From Mnemiopsis leidyi (lineage: Eukaryota; Ctenophora; Tentaculata; Lobata; Bolinopsidae): a stretch of 25,325 nucleotides of DNA. This document shows, one piece after another, positions 1-16,020 of the stretch. The notes under the pieces were generated by a model. It was not told where the DNA came from and did no database searches. It saw only the letters and a list, made by a program, of their open reading frames with translations. Position 1 is the stretch's first letter. Every line of letters starts with the position of its first letter. The stretch is from assembly GCA_000226015.1 (NCBI GenBank), contig JH154073.1:47517-72841 (forward strand), given 5' to 3'. The translations under genes and the position numbers were made by a program.

Positions 1-33
1 CGGCTTCGCTTCGCGCGCGGTGGCTGCTACGAC

Positions 34-264
34 TTGACGAGATTATATCCGTCTTAACACTTAGGCTGCGTGAGTCTTGTCGCGTCGAGGTGTTACCCGA
101 CCCGCGCGCGGCTCGCAGTTTTCTGCTCTCCTCAACGGGCGATGCGCGTCTAGAATTTCTTCGCCAGGCCAGAAATGCGTGACAGCGCGTGATGGCCGCG
201 ACAGTAGGTTATCAACCTATAATGCTCTCCTCGCTAGAACGTTAGACGGATATCATCTCGCCAA
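34..264. repeat. CpG-rich TIR element (family A), copy 1, carrying a nested insertion
   Basis: The left end at 34-56 reads TTGACGAGATTATATCCGTC. The right end (about 236-264), reverse-complemented, reads TTGGCGAGATGATATCCGTC. These form terminal inverted repeats of about 20-25 bp. The interior core at 91-133 is identical over 43 bp to 24712-24754 at the other end of the window. No transposase ORF is present, so this is a MITE-like non-autonomous element. It is interrupted at 134-223 by a family B insertion. No target-site duplication of family A itself is obvious. Confidence 0.65.
134..223. mobile_element. Short inserted element (family B), copy 1, with TSD
   Basis: This is a unit of about 90 bp starting AACGGGCGATGCGCGTC and ending CAACCTATAA. 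It interrupts the family A element. The 9-10 bp sequence TGCTCTCCTC directly flanks it at 124-133 and 223-232, as expected of a target-site duplication. Related copies lie at 528-624 and about 819-944. The 3' end folds as a 5-bp stem with a 7-nt loop (GTAGG TTATCAA CCTAT). No coding capacity is seen. A SINE-like retroposon or an unclassified MITE are both possible. Confidence 0.6.
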
Positions 265-527
265 CGTGAGTCGGGTATTACCGCGACAAGCTACGACGTG
301 CGAAGAAGGGCTCTGGTTAAATTAGCAAGATGAACCCTGAACCATTAGTATAAAACTGAACGACTACGGCCAAAAATTTGATCTAATCAGAGCCCTTTCA
401 CGTGCGTCGTGCGCGCCACCAGAGCAGCCACCGCGGCGAAAGCACCTGGTTAAGTGAAGCTAAAAACAATGACCATATCGTATGTTTGAGCCGCATGCAT
501 AAACATATGAATAGCCCATAGGTGTTT

Positions 528-624
528 AACGGGCGATGTGCGTCTAGAATTTCTTCAAAATTCGCCAGGCCAGAAATGCGTGAGAGCGCATGATGGCCGC
601 GACAGTAGGTTATCAACTTACAAA
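528..624. mobile_element. Family B short element, copy 2
   Basis: This copy aligns with 134-223 along its length and has a small internal insertion after the shared GTCTAGAATTTCTTC. It ends with the same stem-loop (GTAGG TTATCAA CTTAC). It abuts a partial family A core at 651-744. Flanking direct repeats are not clear here. Confidence 0.5.
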
Positions 625-650
625 TACGTTTGCGCGCGACCCCTAATTCG

Positions 651-744
651 TTGTCGAGGTGTTACCCGACTCGTGTGCGGCTTGCAGCTTGCTGTTCTTC
701 TAACGTTTCGTTTGATCAACGTTAAAGTGATATCATCTCCTTAA
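651..744. repeat. Partial family A element
   Basis: The stretch beginning TTGTCGAGGTGTTACCCGAC matches the core of copy 1 (81-100) and of the copy at 24704 onward. It ends in a degraded right TIR (GATATCATCTCC). The left TIR is missing. Confidence 0.45.
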
Positions 745-818
745 TTGTGCGATCGATCGTATTTTTATTTCATTTGTACTCGTCACACGTTACTTAAGAA
801 TAATATTCGTTCAATGAT

Positions 819-944
819 TTACCGGGCGTTGTGCGTCCACGATTCTTTGAATCTTAGTCATTACGCTTCGCTTAGTCATTACGCTTCGCTCGAGGAGCAG
901 GTGTGACGCGCGCGAAGCGATGACGGTAGGTTGTAAGCCTACAA
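819..944. mobile_element. Family B short element, copy 3, with 8-bp TSD
   Basis: This copy starts with ACCGGGCGTTGTGCGTC and ends with the hairpin GTAGG TTGTAAG CCTAC. TCAATGAT flanks it at 811-818 and 945-952. It contains an internal tandem duplication of TTAGTCATTACGCTTCGC at about 853-891, absent from the other copies. The independent flanking repeat supports family B being a mobile unit. Confidence 0.5.
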
Positions 945-952
945 TCAATGAT

Positions 953-1663
953 GTGCGTTACATTCCATATTTCGCCTCAATGACGTCCAACCCATCGACA
1001 TTAGCTAATCTTTGCATAAATTTGAGCGTCAATGTAAAGTTATTACCCGTAAAGTAGAATTTTGTTTGCAGTTTGCCCTATTTCGACTAATGAAATACCT
1101 GTCCTGATACCGAGCCTGATTTGACTTGAATAAATTGGAGACGATTTAATTGCGTCATGAGGTCTGTCTCACTTTAGCATTGTGTACAAGACCAACCTGA
1201 TTCAACTTGAATGAATTGATGACGATGGCTAGTCGCGTCATTGAAATCTGTCTTAATTTTAGTCGTTGATCCAGGCCAATTGCTCATGCAAATCTAATCT
1301 TTTATTGAGCTATTGATTACTCTTGACTTCGAGCTACTTGCCTTTGAGCTATTGGTTTTCCTGCTACTGATCTATAATCTATCTGTGCTTTGGCCCACAT
1401 AATCTGTAATTAGTATCATAAGCTTGTCGTTTGACGATTGCCCACAATAATTTATGTACCAATAATTTGACTACGATAAACACAAGTTTGATGAGTGTCC
1501 GAAGATACAGTTCAGATTGCTTCCCAGTTTGATAGTGCCCAACTTTCAGTTCAAAAAAGATTTCACGTCTATAATCGTGTTCCCTAATTACACTTGTAGA
1601 CCGTTTTTCATTTTAATCAATGAATAGATTCATGAATATGTAAATCAAATCTTATCCGTGGCT
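953..1663. other. Gene-free upstream region of the C9orf78-like gene
   Basis: AT-rich, with no plausible ORF. It holds a diverged tandem duplication of about 75 bp: 1113-1182 and 1193-1265 share CCTGATT..ACTTGAAT.AATTG, GACGAT, GCGTCAT and TCTGTCT blocks in the same order. A short repeated TTGAGCTATTG motif lies at about 1306-1355. The promoter and 5' UTR of the downstream gene should lie here, but I see no distinctive core-promoter motif. Confidence 0.5.
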
Positions 1664-4600
1664 ATGAGTAGTAGATCGTACCGAAAACGAAAAAAGTCAT
1701 CCAGCAGTGCTCACGACTCAGATGAAGAGCTACCTTCTAAAGTTTCTGAAATCAAAGAAGTCCAAAAATACCGCTGCAAACGAAGCGGGATCAATGCGGT
1801 ATCATTGGCAGTTGGACGGATAGTGTCAACCGAAGAAACTCTAACTGGGGATGTCTTTGGGAAGTCGTCGTCCTCTAAGCAAACAGACAGTCAACAGGAA
1901 AAGTATGGTCTACAAGTTGGCAATGTTTTTTCTGCGGAATCCAATCACAGAGAAGAAGACCAGCTCATGAATCACTACATTAAAGAGGAACTAGCTAAGA
2001 GAAGAGGTATTTTATGTGTTGGTGGTGTAGTGGTATAAATTTGTAGTTTGTCACACCTGTACCCAGGCTTTTACAGTTATACTGAATTGGCTCCTGGAGA
2101 GTTCTATATATTTTAATGGAACCCACCTCATTAAACCGTCCGTCACAGTTTCCTGGTCATTCACCCGAGTAGACTGAAGAAGCAGAGGCGGCTAGTTAGT
2201 TGCTGAACTTGGCACGGGTGGGTACTGGCAATGGCCCCTTGGGGGTTTGGGGGGCTTACCCTGCCTGGTGATTTCAGGGGGTCTAGAACTCATTAAAAGG
2301 TACTATAACAATCATTTTTGTTTTATGAAGGGGTTCTATATCGGTGTTTGCAGTGCCAATTTCTACAATACATGCAATGTAAGTTTGCCGTCATTCATCC
2401 GTTAGATTTATGATCCAAACAATGTTATGTCGAATCAGCCTTTACAATTTGACCGTGCAAAACATAAAAGGGACGTGCATGCGGCATCTTTCGAATAAGA
2501 ACTCCTATCATTGTGCTGGCCCTAAGTCGTTGACCTGGCATGATAACCTTAAAATTTGAAGGAAAACGGACAGAGTTACAACGCTTGACACATTTTAGCA
2601 TGCGCAAACTTAGGGTAATACTTCAAGTTTTGTAGACATTTGGTGTCATTGTTGGTACATTCATGTACCCACATTGCCTGTAATTACACAAATAACATCA
2701 ATTTCACAAGCCGCTGACCCTAATGCAATTTACATGTAAGATGTGAGATCGTTGGTATTTTTTGGTATCTACTGGTAGTAATCCTTGATTCGTAATTCGA
2801 TTTTGAGAACCCTGATAAACAGTACAATGCAATGCTGCACGTTCCCGCATTAGTGTGATGATTTTCGAACGTAATCAATTAATCACGGCCGTTATTGTTT
2901 ATTAATAAAAGTTAATGGTGGGTACATCTGAGTTCCCACGAACACACACAAGCTGCCCCTGTGCAGAAGATTGCATAGGCAAATGCCCTTAGATCACTTC
3001 TTTAGGATTGGTAAATCTAAGAATCAAACCCCCAGTCTCCTGATAGGTGACTACAGATCACTTGATTGTCAACTTCCAGTTATGTTTTCTGAGGGGATTC
3101 GAACCCTCTTCCCCTTGACTTAATCTTATTGTAAAGTAAACAGATACACAACGACACAACCTCGCACTGTAACTGGCTATTTTATCATAGATATTGTCTA
3201 GGTATAAACTGAAAATTCGTGATTAAGAGCATAGTTTGATACTAGTTGTTATAAGGTGTTGAAATATTATTTGATTGAGATTGATTGTCAATTGATGTTT
3301 GTTTTCTAATATTATTACTTATACCTATTAAGTTTTGGCCTTAGTGGGTTGCCCTGTCAAATGAGCTGGACTCTTACAGGTGGCATCCTGTAACACACAG
3401 AAGATCCTTGTATATATTATAGTAAATTATTTTCATGTATAATTGAGTTACGCAATTTTATAAATTGAAATTGAATGAATAGATAACAGGTATTACAGGA
3501 TGAGGATGCTTCAAAGTCTTCCTGGTGTCCTGTGCAGTAGTCAAAAGCTCCAAAACAGAGAACAAAATTCAAATATGTTACAAAGTTAATTTGCATGTCT
3601 ACTATAGTTGGGTTTGTGCATTGATGGTGTAGTGTTATCTGCCCGTATACTAGTGGATCCTATTCCCAGACCAGGAAACTGAGGGTTCAACAAGGAAGGT
3701 CTCTGAAGATAGATATAGAAGTTGCCCCTTCTGTACAACTGAACTAAGGCCTGAATACTGGTGTAACAAATATTGATAGAGGCGGGGGGGGCAACTGCTT
3801 TTTGCAGCTTATTGTAATAGTAGCAAAACAATATCAAAATACTGGATTATGTACTTAGTAGTATGTGAATAAAAATAGTGACAGCAATAAGCAGAAAACA
3901 GCAGTTAGGCCTCCTAAATAGTAACACATTGTTTCAATATAGACCTCTAGTATTGCCACTTCAGGAGTAAGGACTGTGTCAGAGGTAGAGGATCAATATC
4001 AACAAAGAATCAACGAACTTTTTACTGTTCCTGATCATTTGCAGACTAAAAACATATCTATGACAGAAGATATGTTGAGTGATCAAGTATTGACTGGTGA
4101 GTTTAACAAAAATAAGTCTTCAATCATTCAATTACCAAAAATGCCTCTATTTACCATGTCCCACGATTTACCGGGCTTTCTCCTTTTCTCCCCATTTTTC
4201 TCAATACAGTAAGACCCCAATCTACTGTACCTCTATTTATTGTGTCCCTCGATTTACCAAGTCTTCTCCATTTCCCCTGTGAGGCCGGTTAATAGAGATT
4301 TTACTGTTCCTATCTTAATGCCATATGGAATGACAAATATTGACTGAAATTTGGTGGGATCATAAATAGTATGGACCAGTAGCATTCAGCTGGTCCAAAT
4401 CCAAGTGAAAGGGAATTAAGTAAGACAGAATTTTATTTTTGATATATTCAAAATCACAGCAGCAAAATACTTTTCAAATCTCCAAGACACACTGGCGGAA
4501 AGTCATTTGGGTCATGTATAAATTTATTCATCTTATTCATCTCTTTTAAACGTCCAATGCATGGCAAAACTATGAAATCCTGTCTTTCCTGTTGAAATCA

Positions 4601-5844
4601 TTCATCTACAGGCTCTTGGTAGAAATAATTAGGGTTTTCTTCAATAACTGAAATGTTAACAGTACTAACACAACTTTTGATCTTCATCCACTCCAACAAT
4701 AAGCACAGTAAGAAGCAAACTTAAAACGTTACTTTTAAAGTTACTTAAAAAGCAATCTTTTAAACCAACATGATAATGAGGTCACATCTAAAAAATTCAA
4801 CAACTCGATACCAAAATTTGTTAAACTTATGCCCTGATATTTATGTTTACCTTGATTTTCTTTGCATTTTTTAGGTAAACCAGGAATACTGTGTTATTCC
4901 TTACTTCATAGTGCAAGGGCCTTCCTGTGTTAACATGAATGGCCCTTTGCCGCTGTTAAGAATTAGCACTGGTCTCCTGAAATATGCCCTGACTTAGAAG
5001 CTGAAATAGACCATCCTATCTCATAATTTACTAATAAGCAGTGCTTCTAACGTCCTTTAGTGCCCTTAATATACACAGAAGTGCCTTTTTTAGTTATTAT
5101 ACTCAAAAGCTGTGGAAATAGTTCCCTGCAACTTAAAGTGACTAAATTCTACCTTTTGCTCAAAAATCGTAATTTACTGCAACAGATTCTTACTGATAAG
5201 ACCCCGGTTTTTGCCTTCGAAATATGTTCCAACAGTATTTTATCTTAGCTTACAAAGCGACTGATCTGATAAAACATGGCTGCTCAATTGTTAAGGAAGT
5301 AAGGAACAGTCCGATCTCTAGTAACAAAGATCTCAATTTTCAGTCAATATTTTCGCTATCCATGGTATACATCAAGCTTAAAGGTATTTGTATGATCTTT
5401 AGACCAAGAGTAATCTTAATAAAAATTTCCATTGCATGTCAAGTTATCTCTAAGTGATAACTTAAAAAGTATTTACAGTACATTATGTTCGTATATCATT
5501 TACATATGCACATTGCACAGGACAGGAGCTCCTAGGAGATGAGGGGCAAAAGTAAGTCCTTGACATTGTCCTGTTTCCCCTGCTCTTCCGGTATTTCTTT
5601 GACTTGTTAATTCCTTTAAGGTATTCCTGAAGTGGATTTGGGCCTGTCAACAAAGATCGAGAATATTGAGAAAACTGATCAGGCCATCAGTGGTTTGTCC
5701 AAAAGTGGTGACATAACAGCAGATAAGCCCAGTGAGGAGGATGACGAGCTTCCACGTAATTACACCCACGATTATGCTCGCCTTGATAAGATCAATAACT
5801 CAAAAACAACATTGAACATTCTGAAGGATGATCGTTATGGGTGA
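1664..5844 (+). CDS. C9orf78: C9orf78/TLS1 family splicing-associated protein (three exons)
   Basis: Exons are 1664-2006, 3965-4096 and 5621-5844. Joins are phase 1 at both introns, with donors GTATTT and GTGAGT and acceptors TTCAG and TTTAAG. The product is 232 aa. Seen: a basic and serine-rich N terminus (RKRKKSSSS), then at residues 89-99 FSAESNHREED, then at 149-166 EDMLSDQVLTGIPEVDLG, which spans the last splice junction. These match, from memory, human C9orf78 (HCA59), where the same blocks read FSAETNRRDED and EEMLSNQMLSGIPEVDLG. Human C9orf78 associates with the spliceosomal proteins PRPF8 and SNRNP200; yeast Tls1 regulates splicing of telomere factors. A nuclear splicing role is therefore expected. 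The start is the ATG at 1664, after an in-frame GTG. The protein ends DDRYG, lacking the basic EKFKK-type tail of the human protein, so it is either truncated or misses a last exon. Confidence 0.85.
2007..3964 (+). other. Intron 1 of the C9orf78-like gene
   Basis: A 1958-bp AT-rich intron from GTATTT to TTCAG. It contains a G-run cluster at 2216-2281 (GGG, GGG, G5, G6, G5, with long loops) and tRNA-like sequence on the minus strand at about 3015-3120. No coding ORF is supported. The short ORFs in it have no recognisable similarity. Confidence 0.7.
3015..3120 (-). repeat. tRNA-like / SINE-like fragments on the minus strand
   Basis: Read on the minus strand, 3093-3115 contains GGTTCGAATCC, a perfect Pol III B-box/T-loop core. 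Further along the same strand (about 3018-3065) the sequence CAGGAGACTGGGGGTTTGATTC closely resembles the 3' half of a tRNA (anticodon-stem end, variable loop, T arm). Neither piece shows a complete cloverleaf or an acceptor stem, so these are not called as functional tRNAs. A degraded tRNA-derived SINE is the likeliest reading. Confidence 0.35.
4097..5620 (+). other. Intron 2 of the C9orf78-like gene
   Basis: A 1524-bp intron with donor GTGAGT and acceptor TTTAAG. A duplicated block of about 40 bp (CCTCTATTTA...GTCCC.CGATTTACC) occurs at 4143-4183 and 4230-4271, partly within a possible pogo-like remnant. The rest is AT-rich sequence in which I see nothing further. Confidence 0.65.
4207..4306. 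mobile_element. Possible pogo/Tigger-like MITE remnant
   Basis: About 100 bp bounded by CAGTAAGACCCC on the left and, on the right reverse-complemented, CAGTAAAATCTCTATTAACC. The left end follows a TA. Ends of the CAGTNAAACCTCTATTAA type are characteristic of pogo/Tigger elements, which use TA target duplications. The right TA is not preserved and no transposase is present. Confidence 0.3.
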
Positions 5845-6519
5845 CTTCCTAGCAATGGGCTGGGTTCAAGTAAAATGACTTAAACATGATTTTAATAATT
5901 ATTTTGATCATCATGTCAGCTGTAATCGATTATTAAGCAGCCTAACTTTGTATTTAAAGTGGCAGCAAGTGCTTTCATTACATTTACTTACTATTATGTT
6001 ATTTCAAAGATGGTGTTGAATAATTGGGGGGAGGGAAGCACTGACCAGCCATGGCCATGACACCCTAGCCTTGATGTGGCCCCTTGTCAATGGTAAAACC
6101 ACTTGACCATAATCAAGAAGAGTTTGAAATTTTTGTGATCATGGTCAATATTTAAACCATTTGACCATGACATCTGGACATACTCCAAACGGTCTAAAAT
6201 CGTAGTCATATACCCCCGGCCCCCTTTATATTTAATGATGACTTTCACATGCATATGCTATGTAGGTTTTTTCTTAAATTCTTGCTTGACCTACATTCCC
6301 CCCCATTTGCGCCCATTAGCTTGGCTTGCAATGTTTACAGTTAACTTTTTATTTCTTTTTCAGAACTTATTGTTCTTTATGTTTAGATGGTTTAATATTC
6401 ACTCTCGATAGTCACAAAAGTGTAATAACTTAGTAGAAAATTCAACAAGATGTCTATAAATTAATACAGTTTTGTGGCTGTCAAAAGTAAATGTTGTATC
6501 ATTTAAGCATAAAGAACAA
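5845..6519 (+). other. Intergenic region between the C9orf78-like and ADAR genes
   Basis: 675 bp with no AATAAA and no obvious TATA box. A consensus 3' splice site (CTTTTTATTTCTTTTTCAG, ending 6362) and a second at 6468-6469 (ATTAATACAG) precede the ADAR start, suggesting at least one 5' UTR intron or a trans-splice acceptor. The 16-mer TAGTAGAAAATTCAAC at 6431-6446 recurs upstream of the six-KH gene. A small duplicated motif (CCAYTTGACCAT) lies at about 6101-6172. Confidence 0.45.
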
Positions 6520-8613
6520 ATGGCAAGAAAACTGAAGCGACGAGTGAAACAGTACTCTGACGAGGATGAGGAGAATCATAATTATAATGATGATTCGTCA
6601 CCATCTCCTTCCATGAGATTTAAAATTCCTAAGATTCAACATGATCAAGAAAGATTGGAAAGTGAAACTGTAACGATAGCAGAAGAGCCTGCTGTCCAGC
6701 TACCTAGTCCTGCTTTGACACCTGTAGTTTCCTTACGTGATGAGAAAGTTAGGTTCTGGACAGAAAATACTGGTAGCAGAGTGCAGGGGTTGATACATAA
6801 AAACCCAGTTTCCATAATTTATGAGAGATATCCAGCTGCTGAATGGAGTGATGCCAAAGTCCTTGGAAAAGGGGCTAACTTAAAATTTACTGTGACACTC
6901 AGAGTAAATGATGAATATTATTATGGAACTTCCACCAACAAAAAGGAAGCAAAGAGACTTGCTGCTGCATCCTGTATCTCAAGAAAGTTAAACCTCATAT
7001 CAGATTTCGGCAATGTTCCACAAGATCAAAGTTCCACTTCAACCAATTTACCACCGGATGCTTGTACTATACCAACTGCTGAAGTTCCTCTTGCCCCAAA
7101 GAAAACCAAGAAAAAGGGTTATGATCCAAAAGACCCTATATCCCTTAGTGCTGGTCAGAGCCCTGTCATGATACTAAATGAAATATACGGTTCTGAAAAA
7201 TGCAATTATGAATTGATCAATTCTCCTTCTCCTGGAAAAGGCCAGCCTATTTTCACTGCAAAGCTTAGATTCTTGGATAATGAGTTCGAAGGTGTCAGTA
7301 CCAATAAGAAAAAGGCCAAACAGGTTTGTGCTATGAAAGCCCTTGCCGCTCAAGGTTATACAGTTGTCATGGAAGATGTTGGGAATCCTGCTAACCCAAG
7401 CCCTTCAGTCATTCCTTCTAGTGAAACTCCTGATATAAAACCAACACTTCAAAGTTTTGCAGACAAAGTGGCTTCTCTTGCTCAAAATAAGTTTGCTGAA
7501 CTAAGTGAACACGTTGAAGAACACCAAAAGAAGAAAAAGGTCCTTGCTGCAGCAGTATTATATAATAATGTTAATGACAACACATTTAGTGCTGATGGTG
7601 ATATGGAAGTGATTGCTCTAACAACTGGGACAAAGGTACTCGGTGGCGAGTATCTATGTGCAGAGGGTAAAGCAGTAAATGATAGTCATGCAGAAATACA
7701 GATTAGAAGGTGTATAATTCGTTTCCTTTATGGCCAGCTCCAGGCATTCAGAGATAAAAGATGTTCTGTACTGGAAATGAAGGAAGGCAAATTTAAGCTA
7801 AAGGACGAATTCACTCTTCATTTGTATATAAACACAGCACCGTGTGGGGATGCTCGGATCTTCAGTCCTAAACAGGAAGGTGACCAAGCTCAAGTTATTG
7901 ATGGCGACAACCATCCAAACAGGATCAATAGAGGACAGTTGAGAACTAAGATCGAGAGTGGAGAAGGAACAATCCCTATCCTCAGCCCTAATGAGGCTCT
8001 GCTCACATGGGATGGGATATTGGCTGGCCAGAGACTGAGAACAATGTCCTGCAGTGACAAGTTGTGTAGGAGCAATGTTCTTGGACTTCAGGGTACACTA
8101 CTTTCCCACTTCATGTCCCCAATATACTACTCCTCCATCATTGTGGGACGTCTCTTTAGTCATTCCCATCTCTCTAGAGCTATATATGGACGTTTGCAGG
8201 TCGAGTGTGTGGAATCACAACTGCCTCCTGGTTACAAAGTCAATGTACCCCTTTTGTTACCTGTCACTGTTGCAGAACCAAGATCGGTTAGCAAAGCCTC
8301 AGGTTTCTGCTTTAATTGGACCTATGGAGATACAGTCCCTGAAGCTACTCGAACCATGGACGGTAAGGTTAATGACAACAATGCATCACCTTCAAAAATA
8401 TGCAAAAACTCGTTGTTCAAGTTGTTTTTAGCAGAGTACAAGAAGTTGAAAAAGACTGATGAGTTTGATGGAAAGATGTACTGTGAGGCAAAGGCAGCTG
8501 CTAAGGACTACACTGCTGCAAAAATGTTGGTGATGGATCAGTTTAAGAAGTTAGGGTATGGGTGTTGGGTGAAGAAACCTGTTGAACAGAATATGTTTAC
8601 GGTCACCATTTGA
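6520..8613 (+). CDS. ADAR: ADAR: double-stranded RNA-specific adenosine deaminase, two dsRBDs, single coding exon
   Basis: 697 aa. It deaminates adenosine to inosine in double-stranded RNA. Domains: a charged N terminus (1-80) with a basic KLKRR stretch; dsRBD1 about 95-157 (TNKKEAKR); dsRBD2 about 213-280 (TNKKKAKQ); deaminase domain about 320-697. Zinc and catalytic residues are intact: H390 and E392 in HAE, C442 in PCGDAR, C511 in SCSDK. The base-flipping glutamate is E482 in SGEGTIP. The order and spacing follow human ADAR2 (H394, C451, C516, E488 from memory), and the C terminus ([17 protein letters not shown]) also looks ADAR2-like. Oddities: the first motif is NDSHAE, not NDCHAE, and the usual RWN after SCSDK is RSN. 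The start is the first in-frame ATG after a likely acceptor at 6469; the ORF extends upstream without an ATG. The CDS is uninterrupted, unlike the many-exon ADAR genes known elsewhere. Confidence 0.95.
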   Translation: MARKLKRRVKQYSDEDEENHNYNDDSSPSPSMRFKIPKIQHDQERLESETVTIAEEPAVQLPSPALTPVVSLRDEKVRFWTENTGSRVQGLIHKNPVSIIYERYPAAEWSDAKVLGKGANLKFTVTLRVNDEYYYGTSTNKKEAKRLAAASCISRKLNLISDFGNVPQDQSSTSTNLPPDACTIPTAEVPLAPKKTKKKGYDPKDPISLSAGQSPVMILNEIYGSEKCNYELINSPSPGKGQPIFTAKLRFLDNEFEGVSTNKKKAKQVCAMKALAAQGYTVVMEDVGNPANPSPSVIPSSETPDIKPTLQSFADKVASLAQNKFAELSEHVEEHQKKKKVLAAAVLYNNVNDNTFSADGDMEVIALTTGTKVLGGEYLCAEGKAVNDSHAEIQIRRCIIRFLYGQLQAFRDKRCSVLEMKEGKFKLKDEFTLHLYINTAPCGDARIFSPKQEGDQAQVIDGDNHPNRINRGQLRTKIESGEGTIPILSPNEALLTWDGILAGQRLRTMSCSDKLCRSNVLGLQGTLLSHFMSPIYYSSIIVGRLFSHSHLSRAIYGRLQVECVESQLPPGYKVNVPLLLPVTVAEPRSVSKASGFCFNWTYGDTVPEATRTMDGKVNDNNASPSKICKNSLFKLFLAEYKKLKKTDEFDGKMYCEAKAAAKDYTAAKMLVMDQFKKLGYGCWVKKPVEQNMFTVTI

Positions 8614-9156
8614 TCATATCTTTAGAAACCTTTTTTATCTTTTTAATAGTTTTTGATTGATTTTGCATTGTTTAAATTACTCCTCAGTTCATTGAAATAG
8701 GTGTTAAAAAACGAACATGAATTTGGAATCTTGAATCATTCTCAGTGCCAGAAGGGTTAATTAAAATTTGAAATTGAGATGAAATAGCATTGGATTATTA
8801 CCACATTGCGCTGTTCTTGCCATTTTTCGTTGGTTGTAATAATAATGTGATATGGTAATTGTTGAGGACTTTGAAAAAAATTATTTTTCTTAAATCTTCG
8901 CTTATTCTAATTGGTTGGTACCAAACTTGACAACACTTCATGTACTAGCAGTGAACACTAAACATATTAAACTTACCATATCTATTAATATTAATTACCC
9001 TTTTACAGCTCTTATGATTGCTGCAGTGTTAGAGCGAGTATTTTTAATGAAAACAGCAGTTTTACCGTTTGAATTAAAAGATCATTCTTTATATTGTTAT
9101 ATTTTGCATAACTATATTTGTATATTTGATTAATGCAGAGAAAGCTATCTTGAGGA

Positions 9157-9273
9157 GGGGTCACAAATCGTTTATTTTATGTTATAACGTTGCTCAAAAA
9201 GAATTGGCCGTATATGACTTCTTATTGGTCAATCGCTGTCACATGTACAGGTTAAACAAAAATTTGTGACCCC
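9157..9273. repeat. Short inverted-repeat (MITE-like) element
   Basis: GGGGTCACAAAT at 9157-9168 is the exact reverse complement of ATTTGTGACCCC at 9262-9273, giving a 117-bp unit with 12-bp perfect ends. No clear target duplication is visible. Confidence 0.4.
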
Positions 9274-9534
9274 CTTTATCTATTGTCAACGTTAATAATT
9301 AAAAAACTACCCTGCTTTAATCGTAGTTACAGAACATTTTTCATTATTTTCAAACTTTTGTAACAAAATTCAAATTCTGATGAAATAGTTTTGTTGTCAT
9401 TAATTAATCTATTGGGTTTTCTCAATCCTCAAAAAAAGTACCAAGTTCCAGCTATGATAAATGCAGTAAGTATGATTTATAAGTCACACAGCAATAGTAC
9501 ATTTTAATATTAACCTCCACTGGAGTGTAACATA

Positions 9535-9645
9535 ATGACATGTGTTAGATTGTTAAAATTAACATTGTTAACATAGTTACATGTTACATTGTTACATTGT
9601 TAACCCTAACAATTAACACATTGTTACATTGTTAACACTAAATAC
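9535..9645. repeat. Low-complexity TTACATTGTTAAC repeat tract
   Basis: Irregular tandem copies of ACATTGTTA and TTAACATTGTTA motifs, in the spacer upstream of the STARD7-like gene. Confidence 0.55.
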
Positions 9646-9884
9646 AAATAGAATCTATGTAATCGATGTAATACGTTATTATAATATATGATATATAAGT
9701 TCGTGTAAGTATTCGCCCATTGTAGAATTGTAGGGTTGTGGCATACATATGTGTACCAGTGCAGTGTTTGTACATACAAATACAAGTGATTGTATACAAG
9801 TACAAATAGATGTATTGTATAAGAACTTATCATAGAATAACACATTGCACCTCAGTAGGTAGGTGCCAGTAATGGTTTGTCACC

Positions 9885-15715
<5,831 letters not shown>

Positions 15716-16020
15716 CCCGTATTTTTTGTAGCTTGTGGTCGTTTGAAAGTTTTTTTACGTATTGATTTATATTTTATTTAATAGACTAGACTTATTACCT
15801 TATCGTGTTAATTTATTGTGTACTCCATGTATACGTACGTGTTTTATTGCAATTTATAGCTTTATATTGACGTTAGTAAACATATCTGATATACACGATA
15901 ATCACAGTGTGATACAAACGTGAATTGATTCATTACAATCAATCAAAAGTTGACTGTCACTTTCCTTGTCACATTCTGCTATTGGTCGTCTATTTATACT
16001 CAACTCAACTATTTCAAGGT
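15716..16020 (+). other. Short spacer between the STARD7-like and three-KH genes
   Basis: Only 305 bp separate the two coding regions on the same strand. The spacer is AT-rich, with no AATAAA, and ends in a pyrimidine-containing tract and the acceptor-like TTTCAAG at 16018. The downstream 5' UTR exon, if any, must overlap the upstream gene or be supplied in trans. Confidence 0.5.

Larger units (their letters stand above)
8614..9884. other. Intergenic region between ADAR and the STARD7-like gene
   Basis: About 1.27 kb, AT-rich. It contains the ADAR 3' UTR (an ATTAAA variant near 8760, no AATAAA), an inverted-repeat element at 9157-9273, low-complexity GTTACATTGTTAAC-type repeats at about 9535-9645, and TACAAGTA-rich sequence at about 9770-9820. 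No coding region is supported. The downstream promoter should lie within the last few hundred bases. Confidence 0.5.

Noticed and set aside
77..325. ORF of 82 codons from a TTG start
   Set aside because: It runs through two nested repeat elements and has no ATG or known similarity; a similar phrase at 538-744 shares only the repeat.
2216..2281. G-quadruplex in C9orf78-like intron 1
   Set aside because: G runs are long, but one separating loop is about 18 nt and another over 20 nt, so it does not fit the standard motif.
3093..3115. Functional tRNA gene on the minus strand
   Set aside because: The B box is perfect, but no acceptor stem, D arm or anticodon arm of the right spacing could be found.
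8915..9133. 72-codon ORF in the ADAR-STARD7 spacer
   Set aside because: AT-rich sequence, low-complexity protein, no splice or homology support.
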